Counted from the first letter of the stretch, positions 43,187 through 55,045 are shown. The stretch: 64,000 nt of DNA from CAVVYV01 sp963818205 (GCA_963818205.1 CAWFRG010000004.1:124001-188000), one strand, 5' to 3'. The notes: generated by a model not told the origin, from the letters alone. Numbers and translations: made by a program.

Positions 43187-43686
43187 GACCTCACCCCTTC
43201 GTTCGCGTGTTCGTTTCGAGGGCTTCCGTCGCGCGCAGGGCGCTCACCCTCCGATCCGTCCGGCAACAGGTTCGAGCGGCGCATCGCCGAAAGCGGGATC
43301 GTCACCGTTCCGTCAGGAGCCTCGACGCTGACCTCTGCCTCGCCGGCCTCGGAGAGGCGGCCGGTGAAGCTTCTCCGTCCGCCAATCTCCTCGCGGGTTC
43401 GCACCCGCACCCGGTGGCCGACGAAGCGGCGGAAGTGCTCCGGCTTCGTCAGTGGCCGCTCGGGCCCCGGCGAGGAGACCTCCAGGGACCAGGATTCGAG
43501 CAGCTCGCGGAAGAGCGCTGTGACGCGCTCGCAGAGCGCGATGTCGACGCCCCCGGCGCTGTCGATCACCAGCCGGAGGCGCTCGGCGGCGGGCCGCTCG
43601 AGAGCGAGCAGCTCCACCTCCGGCTCGGCGTCGCGCAGCCGGGCCTCGATTTTCTCCTCGATCTGTGCCAGTTCTGTATCGCTCAT
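43183..43686 (-). CDS. rimP: Ribosome maturation factor RimP
   Basis: 167 residues. RimP binds the 30S subunit during assembly. The N-terminal domain (VDIALCERVTALFRELLE, LEVSSPGPERPLTKPEHF) and the SH3-like C-terminal domain (VRTREEIGGRRSFTGRL) are clear. The ATG at 43686 is where similarity starts; the frame is open to 43749. It heads the rimP-nusA-infB operon; a terminator-like hairpin lies 40 bases upstream in the leader. Confidence 0.94.
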   Translation of the reverse strand: MSDTELAQIEEKIEARLRDAEPEVELLALERPAAERLRLVIDSAGGVDIALCERVTALFRELLESWSLEVSSPGPERPLTKPEHFRRFVGHRVRVRTREEIGGRRSFTGRLSEAGEAEVSVEAPDGTVTIPLSAMRRSNLLPDGSEGERPARDGSPRNEHANEGVRS

Positions 43687-43725
43687 TTGCAGGTCTTTTC
43701 GATCACCCACACCGGCTTGCCGCCG

Positions 43726-43750
43726 AAAAAAAGGCGGGCCAGTGCCCACC
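43726..43750 (-). terminator. Intrinsic terminator or attenuator in the rimP leader
   Basis: On the minus strand GGTGGGC (43750-43744), loop ACTG, GCCCGCC (43739-43733) forms a seven-base stem with one G-U pair, followed by seven T residues (43732-43726). It is the best intrinsic terminator in the window. It lies between the DUF1461 gene and rimP, 40 bases before the rimP start, so it could end upstream transcription or act as an attenuator for the nusA operon. The remaining part of the 43687-43901 gap shows no gene. Confidence 0.75.
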
Positions 43751-43901
43751 TCTCAACACGCGCTTCCGGTGTGAAAAAGGTTCCGGAGCCGAGTATAGCC
43801 CCGGCCCTGGCTCGCGCCAAGGGCGGGCCGGCATGGACCCGAGGGGCTTGCCGGACACGTGATCGCTGGCCTGATCAAGATGATCGCGCTTGCGATCAGC
43901 G

Positions 43902-44631
43902 CTAGTGGATCGGTGATCCTGCGTCGCGAGCGCCCACCGGGGTCACGTCCCCGAGGCGGCGATCGTCGCGCCCCCGCTGACCAAAGCCGGCGACCAGCGC
44001 GACAGCCTGGAGCGTCACCAGCGCGGCCATCGCGCCGCCCGCGACCCCCCAGAAGAAGTCCGGATACAGCTGCCGCAGGAGGTAGCTGCTGTTGAAGCGC
44101 CAGCTGTCGCCCTCGAAGAAGACCCCATGGAAGCCATCGAAGAAGAACTCGAAGTTGATGAGCATGATCAGGCCCACCAGCGCCATCGCAACGACCGTCA
44201 GGAAGGCGCCAGCGACGAGCAAGCGTCCCACCGAGACCCGGAGCCCCGAGCCGCCGAAGCCCCAGCGCCGCTGCGACAGCGAGGACCACCGCGATCGCCC
44301 ATACGGTGAGAAAGCCCGCCACGAGACCTCGGACGTCCCCCATGTGCTGGATCTCCCGCTCCTCGAACGCGGGGTCGCCACTCGGCAGGCGAGCCTCGCG
44401 CAACAGTTCGACGCCATCTGAGCCCGGCCGAATCGAGCGGATGCCGGTGACGGCCAGGTCGGTCCGTTCGTGATCGCTGAGACCGCGGGAGTCAGCCGGG
44501 AAGCCCGGGACGGAGTACTGCACATGGACAAACCAAGGGTTCATCAGCACCCACAGCGTGTTACCGATCAGAATCGCCGGGACCGCGGCGACGATCAATG
44601 CCGACAGGCCAAGTGCAAGCTTGCGGCGCAT
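43902..44631 (-). CDS. DUF1461 (TIGR01906-like) integral membrane protein, frameshifted
   Basis: From the ATG at 44631: a first membrane helix (about 6-30), an extracytoplasmic segment ending EEREIQHMGDVRGLV, and a second helix (about 105-125). Near 44255 the frame breaks. In the next frame the protein continues with a third helix (LLVAGAFLTVVAMALVGLI), the family's conserved loop FFDGFHGVFFEGDSW and LRQLYPDFFW, and a fourth helix. One indel gives a normal protein of about 240 residues. Function of the family is unknown. Confidence 0.78.
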
Positions 44632-44661
44632 GGGGCGCAGCCTACGCTTCGGTGCCCGCGC

Positions 44662-45078
44662 TCAAACCTCCACCGTCACCGTCACCGGCCCGTCGTTGAT
44701 CAGGGCCACCCCCATGCAGGCGCCGAAGACTCCCGTCTTCGCCCCGAGCCGCTCGCAGAAGCGATCGTAGAGCGGCTCTGCCTGCTCCGCCGGCGCCGCC
44801 TCGACGTAGCTCGGCCGGTTGCCCTTGCGGGTGTCGCCGTAGAGGGTGAATTGGCTGACGCAGAGGACCTCACGGTCGCCGAGCGGCTCGTTCATTCGCC
44901 CCTCGGCGTCGTCGAAGATCCGCAGTGCCCGCACCTTCTCGGCGAGCCGGTCGGCCTCGGCCTCGGTGTCTGATCGCGAGACACCGAGCAGGACCAGCAT
45001 CCCCGGGCCGATCTGCGCGACCCGGTCGCCCTCAACGTCGACGGCGGCCTGACTGACCCGCTGGATCAGCGCCTTCAA
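44662..45078 (-). CDS. dtd: D-aminoacyl-tRNA deacylase
   Basis: 138 residues. DTD removes D-amino acids (and glycine) wrongly attached to tRNA. The active-site motifs LCVSQFTLYGDTRKGNRPSY and the C-terminal ALINDGPVTVTVE (the cross-subunit Gly-cisPro pair) are complete. The ATG overlaps the stop of the upstream TPR gene by four bases. Confidence 0.95.
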   Translation of the reverse strand: MKALIQRVSQAAVDVEGDRVAQIGPGMLVLLGVSRSDTEAEADRLAEKVRALRIFDDAEGRMNEPLGDREVLCVSQFTLYGDTRKGNRPSYVEAAPAEQAEPLYDRFCERLGAKTGVFGACMGVALINDGPVTVTVEV

Positions 45079-45464
45079 GCGCCTGTGGCCGCCAGCCGCT
45101 CTCTGTAGATGCGGTAGTCGCGCCGCTCCGGGCGCAGGTTCGAGGCGAGCGCCAGGTGGTGGCGGGCGCGCCCGGTCTCGCCCGTCTTGCTCAGGGCACG
45201 GCCGAGGCAGAAGTGGGCATAGTCGTTGACCGGATGGGTCTCCACCACCGCCTCGAACTCGGTCGCCGCCTCGGCGTAATGCCGGGTCCTGAACAGGGCG
45301 CGACCGAGCGCCTCGCGCACCGAGCTCTTCTCGGGAGCCTGCCGGGCCGCCTCCTTAAGCGGAACGGTCGCCTCCTCGAAGGAGCCGTCCTCGAGCAGCT
45401 CCATCCCACGCCGGTAGAGCGTGTAGAGGGAGTCACTCGCCTGTCTGTCTTCGTACTGGGTCAT
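45075..45464 (-). CDS. Tetratricopeptide repeat protein
   Basis: 129 residues with about three TPR units: YRRGMELLEDGSFEEATVPL, VREALGRALFRTRHYAEAAT and AHFCLGRALSKTGETGRARH. TPR arrays mediate protein contacts; the partner is unknown. It is soluble, without a signal peptide. The stop overlaps the dtd start, and coaBC lies 26 bases downstream of nothing else on this strand, so it is the gene after coaBC in a shared transcript. Confidence 0.85.
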   Translation of the reverse strand: MTQYEDRQASDSLYTLYRRGMELLEDGSFEEATVPLKEAARQAPEKSSVREALGRALFRTRHYAEAATEFEAVVETHPVNDYAHFCLGRALSKTGETGRARHHLALASNLRPERRDYRIYRERLAATGA

Positions 45465-45490
45465 GGGCCCAGTGTAAAAGGGGGCGCAAG

Positions 45491-46753
45491 CTAGCCCTCG
45501 GAGTGCGTGCGGCGAGCCCCGGGCGAGGACCTCAGGACCTCGACCCGGTCGAGGATCGCATCGGCGACGTCCTCCTTGGAGGCGAGGGGGACCTGATGCT
45601 CGCCTGAGCGCTCCACGATCACGACCTCGTTCTCGTCGGACTCGAAGCCGATCTCCGAGCGGGAGACGTCGTTGAGGACGATCGCGTCGGCGCCCTTGCT
45701 CTCGAGCTTCTCGCGCGCTCGCCCCACCCCACCTGATGTCTCCGCCGCGAAGCCGACGATCGTCTGACCCTCGCGCCGGCGCTTCCCGAGGGCGGCAAGG
45801 ATGTCGTCGGTGGACTCGAGGTCGAGCTCGAGCTTGTCGGCGCTCTCGCGGTGGATCTTCTCCCCGGCCGCGCGGCGGGGGCGGAAGTCGGCGGGGGCGG
45901 CGGCCATAACGAGGACATCGGCGGAGTCGAACTCGCGGCCCAGCACCTCGGCGAGCTCGGCGGCGGTCTCGACGTCGACGCGCCGAACTCCGCCCGTGGC
46001 CGGCAACGAGACGTTGGCGGCGACCAGGGTGACCTCGGCGCCGCGGCGGGCCGCCTGCTCGGCGAGGGCGATGCCCATCCGGCCGCTTGAGCGGTTGCCG
46101 ATAAACCGCACCGGGTCGATCGGCTCGCGGGTGCCGCCGGCCGAGACCAGCACCCGGAGGCCGTCCCAGGGGCCGCTCGGCCTCGGGAGCGCGGACTCGA
46201 TCGCATCGAGCAGCTCAGGGGGCTCGGGCAGGCGGCCGATTCCCGACTCGCCACGCGAGGCGAGCGCGCCCTCCTCGGGCTCGATGACCACCACGCCCCG
46301 CTCACGCAGGGTCTCCAGGTTCGCCTGGGTGGCGGCATCTCGGTACATCCGGTCGTTCATCGCCGGCGCCACCAACCGCGGCGCGGTGCAGGCGAGGAAG
46401 GAAGTGCTCACGATCGAGTCGGCGAGCCCGGCGGCGAGCTTGGCGATCGTGTTGGCGGAGGCAGGCGCGACCAGGTAGACGTCGGCGTTGGCGACCACCT
46501 CGAGGTGGCTGATCGGATCGTGGCCAGGCTCGGGATCGCCGGGGAAGGCGCCGCGAACGGGATCGCGCTCGAACTCGTCGCGGAGCACCGGCGCCCCGAC
46601 GATCCCCTCGAAGGAGGCGGCACCGACGAAGCGCTGGGCCGCCGGGGTCATCAGCACCCGGACGGCGTGGCCCTCCTTGGTCGCCAGACGCGCGAGCTCG
46701 AGCGCCTTGTAGGCGGCGATCCCTCCGCTGACTCCGAGCAGGATGCGGGCCAT
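45491..46753 (-). CDS. coaBC: Bifunctional phosphopantothenoylcysteine decarboxylase/synthetase
   Basis: 420 residues, coenzyme A synthesis. The CoaC half starts VSGGIAAYKALELAR, has the catalytic His in DPISHLEVVANAD and the substrate clamp PAMNDRMY. The CoaB half begins SAGGTREPIDPVRFIGNRSSG near residue 205, with VVMAAAPADFRP-type and IVLNDVSR segments. It joins 4'-phosphopantothenate with cysteine and decarboxylates the product. It follows rpoZ after 178 bases that contain a small hairpin. Confidence 0.95.
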   Translation of the reverse strand: MARILLGVSGGIAAYKALELARLATKEGHAVRVLMTPAAQRFVGAASFEGIVGAPVLRDEFERDPVRGAFPGDPEPGHDPISHLEVVANADVYLVAPASANTIAKLAAGLADSIVSTSFLACTAPRLVAPAMNDRMYRDAATQANLETLRERGVVVIEPEEGALASRGESGIGRLPEPPELLDAIESALPRPSGPWDGLRVLVSAGGTREPIDPVRFIGNRSSGRMGIALAEQAARRGAEVTLVAANVSLPATGGVRRVDVETAAELAEVLGREFDSADVLVMAAAPADFRPRRAAGEKIHRESADKLELDLESTDDILAALGKRRREGQTIVGFAAETSGGVGRAREKLESKGADAIVLNDVSRSEIGFESDENEVVIVERSGEHQVPLASKEDVADAILDRVEVLRSSPGARRTHSEG

Positions 46754-46844
46754 TGGCCCTCCTCAGAGCGCAGCGCCGGGTCCGCCGACGCTGGTCCGCT
46801 TCGGGCGCGCGAGAACCGAGGATGGCAAGGACGCAGGGAGCGGG

Positions 46845-46859
46845 AATAGCAGCGCTATT
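46845..46859. repeat. Small perfect hairpin between rpoZ and coaBC
   Basis: AATAGC at 46845-46850 and GCTATT at 46854-46859 pair across a three-base loop, flanked by further short complementarity. It lies in the 178-base gap between rpoZ and coaBC. It could be a weak terminator or part of a coaBC promoter region. Nothing else is recognised in the gap. Confidence 0.35.
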
Positions 46860-46931
46860 TCGGCGACCGAGGACGCCGCCAGCCGAAGGTTCGCAGCCGC
46901 CAGAACGGAGCAGCCGTCGGGGGACACGGCG

Positions 46932-47162
46932 CTAGGCCTTGTACTCGTACTTGAGCTTGCCCGCCGCCGTCTCCTCGAGCGCGATCGTCAGGTAGTTCCC
47001 GCTGGGAACCTCGACCATCGGCGGCGTGTACTCACCGTAGGCGCCCTCGGAGAGGGAGTGGTAGTAGGCGTTGATCTGGCGGGCCCGCTTTGCGGCGACG
47101 ATCACCGCGGCGTAGTGGGTGTCCGTGTGATCGAGGAGCTTGTCGACTCGTGGCTTGATCAT
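46932..47162 (-). CDS. rpoZ: RNA polymerase omega subunit
   Basis: 76 residues. The omega pattern is clear: KPRVDKLLDHTDTHYAAVIVAAKRARQ, with the KRARQIN motif, and a C-terminal LTIALEETAAGKLKYEY. It helps assemble the beta-prime subunit. The ATG at 47162 follows the gmk stop by ten bases, and the gmk-rpoZ-coaBC order is common across bacteria. Confidence 0.93.
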   Translation of the reverse strand: MIKPRVDKLLDHTDTHYAAVIVAAKRARQINAYYHSLSEGAYGEYTPPMVEVPSGNYLTIALEETAAGKLKYEYKA

Positions 47163-47172
47163 CGGCGGACCA

Positions 47173-47730
47173 TCATAGGGATAGCTGCTCCCGGACGAGA
47201 TTCTCCAGTTCCGAGGCGGCTTTCTGCACATCGTCGTTCACGATCACGTGGGGGAACTCGACCCGCGCCTCCAGCTCCAGCTCCGCGGTGCGGAGGCGCC
47301 GCTCGATCGCCTCGGGGCTGTCGGTGCCGCGCGCCTCGAGCCGCCGCCGGAGCGCCGCCGGGCCCGGAGGGGCAATGAAGATCAGGACCGCCTCCGGCAT
47401 CGCCGCCCGCACCTGTCTGGCCCCCTGCACCTCGATCTCGAGAACCACCGAGCGGCCCTCGGCAAGCCGGCTCTCGACCGCTTCGCGGAGGGTGCCGTAG
47501 CGGTGGCCGCTGTAGGTCGCGTGCTCGAGGAAGTCACCGGCCTCCACCCGGCGCTCGAACTCGGCCTCGCTGAGGAAGTGGTAATCGCGGCCGTCCTCCT
47601 CACCGGGCCGGGGTTCGCGGGTGGTCGCCGAGACGGAGAGCTCGAGCTCGGGGATCCGCTCGAGCACCATCTCGATCAGCGTCCCCTTGCCGACCCCCGA
47701 CGGGCCGGTGATCACGAAGACCTTCGCCAT
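47173..47730 (-). CDS. gmk: Guanylate kinase
   Basis: 185 residues. It phosphorylates GMP to GDP. P-loop ITGPSGVGKGTLI at residue 6, the GMP-binding segment SVSATTREPRPGEEDGRDYHF, EHATYSGHRYGT, and the lid/arginine region RLEARGTDSPEAIERRL are all present. The frame opens to 47769, but MAKVFVITGPSG at 47730 matches the family start. The 145 bases upstream, before mihF, hold short repeats but no gene I recognise. Confidence 0.95.
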   Translation of the reverse strand: MAKVFVITGPSGVGKGTLIEMVLERIPELELSVSATTREPRPGEEDGRDYHFLSEAEFERRVEAGDFLEHATYSGHRYGTLREAVESRLAEGRSVVLEIEVQGARQVRAAMPEAVLIFIAPPGPAALRRRLEARGTDSPEAIERRLRTAELELEARVEFPHVIVNDDVQKAASELENLVREQLSL

Positions 47731-47875
47731 CAGGCAAATCATGAACAGGCCAACGGCCGCGAAAACCAAGCCTGGCTAGGACGCAGCGCGATCGGCGAAG
47801 CGAGCGTACTAATCGCGTACGTGAGCGAGACGATCGCGCGAGGACGACGTCAGGCGACGGTTTGCAGTGGCCGTT

Positions 47876-48208
47876 CTACTTCTGAAGGTGCGAGACGAGC
47901 TCGGACCGCTGCCGCTCCGAGAGGCCACCGATCGTCTTGCTCGGGGAGATCCGGCAGTTGGTGAGGATGCGGTTGGTCTTCACCCGCCCGTATTTCGGCA
48001 CCGCCATCAGCATGTCGATCACCTTGGCGGTCTGGACGTATTCGGGCGGATCCATCAGCAGCGTCTGGATCCTCACCTTGCCCCCCTTCAGGTCTCGCTT
48101 CAGCTGGGCCCGCTTCGAGCGGATGTCGTTCGCCCGTTTCAGGGCCTCCATCCTCTGGTCCAGTGATCTCTCGGGGGCGGCGCTGGAGGACTGGACCGGA
48201 GCCTGCAT
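47876..48208 (-). CDS. mihF: Actinobacterial integration host factor
   Basis: 110 residues. mIHF is a nucleoid-associated DNA-binding protein restricted to actinobacteria. The conserved core is recognisable: LKRANDIRSKRAQLKRDLK, then MDPPEYVQTAKVIDMLMAVPKYGRVK as the body, and TIGGLSERQRSELVSHL at the C-terminus. In actinomycetes mihF lies next to gmk and rpoZ, downstream of the pyr genes, as here. A TATACT -10 sits nine bases before the ATG. Confidence 0.93.
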   Translation of the reverse strand: MQAPVQSSSAAPERSLDQRMEALKRANDIRSKRAQLKRDLKGGKVRIQTLLMDPPEYVQTAKVIDMLMAVPKYGRVKTNRILTNCRISPSKTIGGLSERQRSELVSHLQK

Positions 48209-48217
48209 TGGGGCGGC

Positions 48218-48223
48218 AGTATA
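48218..48223 (-). promoter_or_regulatory. Candidate -10 box of mihF
   Basis: TATACT on the minus strand, nine bases before the mihF ATG at 48208, with no ribosome binding site between. This matches the consensus -10 and implies a leader of only a few bases. It would let mihF be expressed apart from the pyr operon that ends 70 bases upstream. Confidence 0.55.
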
Positions 48224-48278
48224 TCCCCGCCCTAGCGACGCGAAAAGGGGATTGCGCCGTTTGCGAGAAAAACTCTCG

Positions 48279-49256
48279 CTAGTCCGAGGGCGATCCCTGT
48301 AACACCTCCGCCAGCTCTGCCGTCACCCTCGACCCGGCGGCCGGATCTCGGAAGCTCTCGGTGCCGACGGCGACCGCCTTCGCCCCCGCCGAGATCAGCT
48401 CGAGGGCGTCGCGGCCGCCGGCGACTCCGCCCATGCCGATCACCGGAATCGAAATCTCCCTGCAAACCGACCTAATTTGAGACCTCGCAACTGACCGCAC
48501 AGTCTCCCCCGAGAGGCCGCCGCCTTCTCCCCCGAGCCAGGGCTCGCCGGTTTCGGGGTCGAGCGGCCGTGACCGGAGGGTGTTGATCAGCGAGACCGCG
48601 TCGGCTCCTCCCTCCTCGGCAGCGGCCGCGACCGGTGCCGGGTCGGGGACGTTCGGGGTGAGCTTTGTGATCAAAGGTTTGTCCGTAAGCGGCCTCAGCC
48701 GCTGAAGGAGCGAGCGAGCCTCGTCGGGCGACTCGCCGACAATCAGCCCCGACTCGACGTTGGGGCAGGAGACGTTGAGCTCGATCGCCGCCACCTCATC
48801 GCGGCCGCCGACCCCCTCGACCAGGCGAGCGAACTGGTCGTGGCTGGTCCCCATCACCGAGACGATCAGGGGGACCGGCAGCTCCGCCAGCTCCGGGAGG
48901 TCGGTGGAGAGGAAGCCCTCCAGGCCCTTGTTGGGAAGCCCGATCGAGTTGACCATCCCCGCCGGGGTCTCCCAGAGCCGCGGCGGCGGATTGCCGGCGC
49001 GGGGCTCGGGGGTGATCGTCTTCGAGACGAAGGCGGAGAAGGGGAACTCGGTCAGCAGCGCGTCGCCGAAGGCCCGCCGGGCGGCGATCGCATCGAAGGT
49101 CCCGGAGCCGTTGATGATCGGGTGGCGCAGCTGGAGGCCGCAGAGCTCGGTGCTCAGGTCGACTTGCGCCGGACCTGATCCAGCGGCGGTAGGTCCGGTC
49201 GCGGTATTTGTGGCGGCCGAATTTGTGCTGGCCGAATTTGTGTTGGTAGCTGCCAT
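48279..49256 (-). CDS. pyrD: Dihydroorotate dehydrogenase, class 1B catalytic subunit
   Basis: 325 residues. It oxidises dihydroorotate to orotate and passes electrons to PyrK. Seen: LRHPIINGSGTFDA, the FMN-binding VSKTITPEPRAGNPPPRLWE, NSIGLPNKG, ELNVSCPNVESG with the catalytic Cys of class 1B, and IGMGGVAGGRDALELISAGA. The first 27 residues are an unusual Asn/Thr/Ser/Ala run encoded by a 15-base tandem repeat. The ATG overlaps the pyrK stop by one base. Confidence 0.94.
   Translation of the reverse strand: MAATNTNSASTNSAATNTATGPTAAGSGPAQVDLSTELCGLQLRHPIINGSGTFDAIAARRAFGDALLTEFPFSAFVSKTITPEPRAGNPPPRLWETPAGMVNSIGLPNKGLEGFLSTDLPELAELPVPLIVSVMGTSHDQFARLVEGVGGRDEVAAIELNVSCPNVESGLIVGESPDEARSLLQRLRPLTDKPLITKLTPNVPDPAPVAAAAEEGGADAVSLINTLRSRPLDPETGEPWLGGEGGGLSGETVRSVARSQIRSVCREISIPVIGMGGVAGGRDALELISAGAKAVAVGTESFRDPAAGSRVTAELAEVLQGSPSD
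49201..49245. repeat. Three 15-base tandem repeats at the 5' end of pyrD
   Basis: Units 49201-49215, 49216-49230 and 49231-49245 share the core ATTTGTG; the last two differ by one base. They encode five-residue units of Thr, Asn, Ser and Ala at residues 4-18 of PyrD. The length is a multiple of three, so copy number can change without a frameshift. Confidence 0.7.
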
Positions 49257-50158
49257 CAGTGGCCCGACCCCGGCACAAGCGCCGTCGCGATCTGCTCGCC
49301 CCGGACCACCGGGCCGTCGACGCAGAGCCGCATGTAGCCGCCCTCCGCCAGGGGTACCGCGCACCCGAAGCAGGCCCCGAATCCGCAGGCCATCGGCGCC
49401 TCCATCGCCAGCTCGCAGGCGACCCCGCGCTCGGCGCAGAGCAGGCGCACCGCCTCCAGCATCGCCGGCGGGCCGCACGCGTAGACCGCGGCGCTGCCGG
49501 CGTCATCGCCCTCCAGAAGGACGGTGAGCAGATCGGTGACATAGCCATGATGCCCGCGGTGGCCGTCCTCGCTCGCCAGCCGGATCTCGGAGCAGTCGAA
49601 GAGGGCGAGGCCGCCGGTGTGCTCGCGGTCGCGGAATCCGAGCAGGACGCGGGCCGGTATCCCCCGGTCGAGCAGGCGCCGGCGCCAGATCGCCAGCGGG
49701 GCGACCCCGATCCCCCCGCCGACCAGGATCGCGCCGGCAGCGTCGGGGGCGAGCTCGCGTGGCGGGGAGAAGGGCTGTCCCAGCGGACCGGTGATCCAGA
49801 GGCCCTCCCCCGCCTCGAGTCCCTCCAGCCGTTCGGTGCCGGGTCCGACCGCCTGGACCAGGAAGTCGAGCCGCACCCCGCTGCGCTGGCGCTCGGCGTC
49901 GGCGACCGAGAAGGCCCGGGCCAGGTAGGGGCGCTCCTCCATGGATCCCCATCGCGTCTCCGCGGCCAGCATGTAGAACTGACCGGCGGCCGGCTCGGGG
50001 CCGGTCGGGATCGAGGGCGGAGAAGATCCGGTAGCCGCCGGATTCGACGTTCCGGGTGACCTCGCAGAGGCGCCGGCCGAAGGGGGCCTCGACCCTGCCG
50101 TTCACGGTGGAAGCGCCCTCGGCCGATGCCCTCGGACGCTGACGCGAAGGGGCATCCA

Positions 50159-50159
<1 letters not shown>
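49256..50159 (-). CDS. pyrK: Dihydroorotate dehydrogenase electron transfer subunit, frameshifted near its N-terminus
   Basis: PyrK carries FAD and a 2Fe-2S cluster and moves electrons from PyrD to NAD. From the ATG at 50159 the frame reads EAPFGRRLCEVTRNVESGGYR then IFSALDP and breaks near 50005-50012. The continuation TGPEPAAGQFYMLAAE is in the next frame and runs to the stop at 49256, with RAFSVADA, GGGIGVAPLAIW (nucleotide site), YACGPPAMLEA and the cluster motif CGFGACFGCAVP plus a later Cys. One indel gives about 300 residues. It overlaps carB and pyrD by single bases. Confidence 0.88.
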
Positions 50160-53309
<3,150 letters not shown>

Positions 53310-53329
<20 letters not shown>

Positions 53330-54433
53330 GGAAGCGGTCGAAGAGGTGGCGGGCGTCGTGGGGACCGGGGCCGGCCTCCGGGTGGTACTGGACGGTGCAG
53401 CCCGGGACGTCCTTCAGCACCAGCCCCTCGACCGTGCGGTCATAGAGGTTGAGGTGGGAGAGCTCGGCCTCGCCGAAGTCGGTGGACCAGCGAACCGGCT
53501 CGTCCCCCTCGAGCCTGGGCTCGCCGCCCGGTCCGCTGACCGCGAAGCCGTGGTTCTGGGAGGTGATCTCAATCCGGCCGCTCTCGAGGTCCTTGACCGG
53601 GTGGTTGGTGCCGCGATGGCCGAAGGGGAGCTTGAAGGTCTCGAGGCCGACCGCCCGGCAGAGCAGCTGATGGCCCAAGCAGATCCCAACGACCGGCACC
53701 TTGCCGACGACCCCCTTGACGTTTTCGACGATGTAGTCCAGCGCCGCCGGGTCACCCGGTCCGTTTGCGAGGAAGACCAGGTCCGGGTCTCGCGCCAGCA
53801 CCTCCTTGGCGGAGCTCCCGCAGGGCAACAGGGTGATTCGGCAACCCCGCTCCTTGAGCTGTCTGATGATGGAGAGCTTGATCCCGGTGTCGATCCCGAC
53901 CACGTGCGGCCCACCGCCCTCGATCTCAATCGGCTCCGCCGGGGTAACCTCGCGGGCGAGGTCGGCGCCATCCATCGGGGGCTCCGCCTCGACCGCCTGC
54001 CGCGCCTCCGCCTCGCTGAGCTCGGCGGGAAAGACTCCGCCCCGCATCGCACCGCGGTCGCGGATGTGGCGGACCAGCGAGCGGGTGTCGACGCCGCTGA
54101 TCGCGGGCACCCCGCAGTCGCGCAGCCAGTCGAGCCAGCCACCCTCGGCGCTGGCGGCGTCCTCGCGGTTCTTCCCCTCCCGCATGATCACCCCGCGCGC
54201 CTGGACCCGGTCCGACTCCATCGCCACGGACGAGACCCCGTAGTTGCCGATCAGCGGATAGGTGAAGGTGATGATCTGCCCCGCGTAGGAGGGATCGGTG
54301 ACCGACTCCTGGTAACCGGTCATCGAGGTGTTGAAGACGACCTCCCCGGTGAGCTGGCCGGCGGCGCCGACCAGCTCGCCGTCGAAGCGGGTGCCGTCCT
54401 CGAGGAGGACGAAGCCGTCGTGGCGGCGCTCAC
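53310..54433 (-). CDS. carA: Carbamoyl-phosphate synthase small subunit, frameshifted at the start
   Basis: CarA hydrolyses glutamine for CarB. The glutaminase triad is clear: Cys in VVGICLGHQLLC and the His/Glu in VQYHPEAGPGPHD. The N-terminal domain includes GEVVFNTSMTGYQES and GVDTRSLVRHIR. The first ATG in frame, at 54323, is internal: conserved sequence RRHDGFVLLEDGTRFDGEL continues upstream in frame. It ends one base out of frame with a GTG at 54433 that has an ideal AAGGAGGTGGC site. A single missing base just after GTG-AGC explains this. Confidence 0.92.
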
Positions 54434-55045
54434 GCCACCTCCTTCTCGGGGTTCGGGGCGTACTCCAGAATCAGCTTCTGCACCCGCTTGAACTCGTCGG
54501 TGCCCGCCCGCCCGAGGAGCTCGAAGAGCGCCGTCTCTACGCTGGTCAGCACCGCCCCGGCTCGTTCCATCTTCCGGAGGCCGATCCGCTTGTTCTCCTC
54601 GAATCGCGAGGCGACGGCGTCCTCGGCAACGTGGACCTCGAGGCCCTGGTCGAGCAGGTCGAGCACGGTTTGGTTGACGCAGACGTGGGTCTCGATCCCG
54701 CCGACCAGAGCCTGGTCGCGGCCGCCGAGCGTCGAATCCGCTCGCCTCGGCTGCCGAGAAGACAGAGCTTGTCGATCGGCTCGGCCCCCTTCGGCAGGTG
54801 CTCGGCAACCTCGGGGACCGTCTCCCCCAGCCCCTTCGGGTACTGCTCGGTGATCGATCGTCGGGATCCCGATCGCTTCGGCGCCCCTGGATGAGGGTCG
54901 CGGTCGCCCGGGCGACGCGGTCGAAGTCGGGGACCGCCATCCGGAACCTTCCTGAACGTCGACGACCACGAGCGCCGTCCGCTCCGGATCGAGCTTGCCG
55001 GCGCTCAGGTCGCCACCCAAGGTCAGGCTGAGGGGCTCGTCTCAT
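54430..55045 (-). pseudogene. Isochorismatase-family hydrolase inside the pyr operon, many frameshifts
   Basis: The pieces, in order but across frames, are GKLDPERTALVVVDVQEG, FRMAVPDFDRVARATATLIQ, GAEAIGIPTI, TEQYPKGLGETVPEVAEHL, FSAAEASGFDA and, intact to the stop at 54430, LVGGIETHVCVNQTVLDLL with the catalytic Cys, then EDAVASRFEENKRIGL. This is the YcaC-like isochorismatase group. I count five or six indels between 54730 and 55040; repaired, it would be about 200 residues. An ATG at 55045 overlaps the pyrC stop (ATGA) and its stop overlaps the carA GTG, so it belongs to the operon. Its role there is unknown. Confidence 0.75.

Noticed and set aside
41000..43774. A 924-codon plus-strand open frame
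   Set aside because: It is antisense to infB/nusA/rimP, has a low-complexity Leu/Val/Gly composition and no domain; it reflects codon bias of the real genes.
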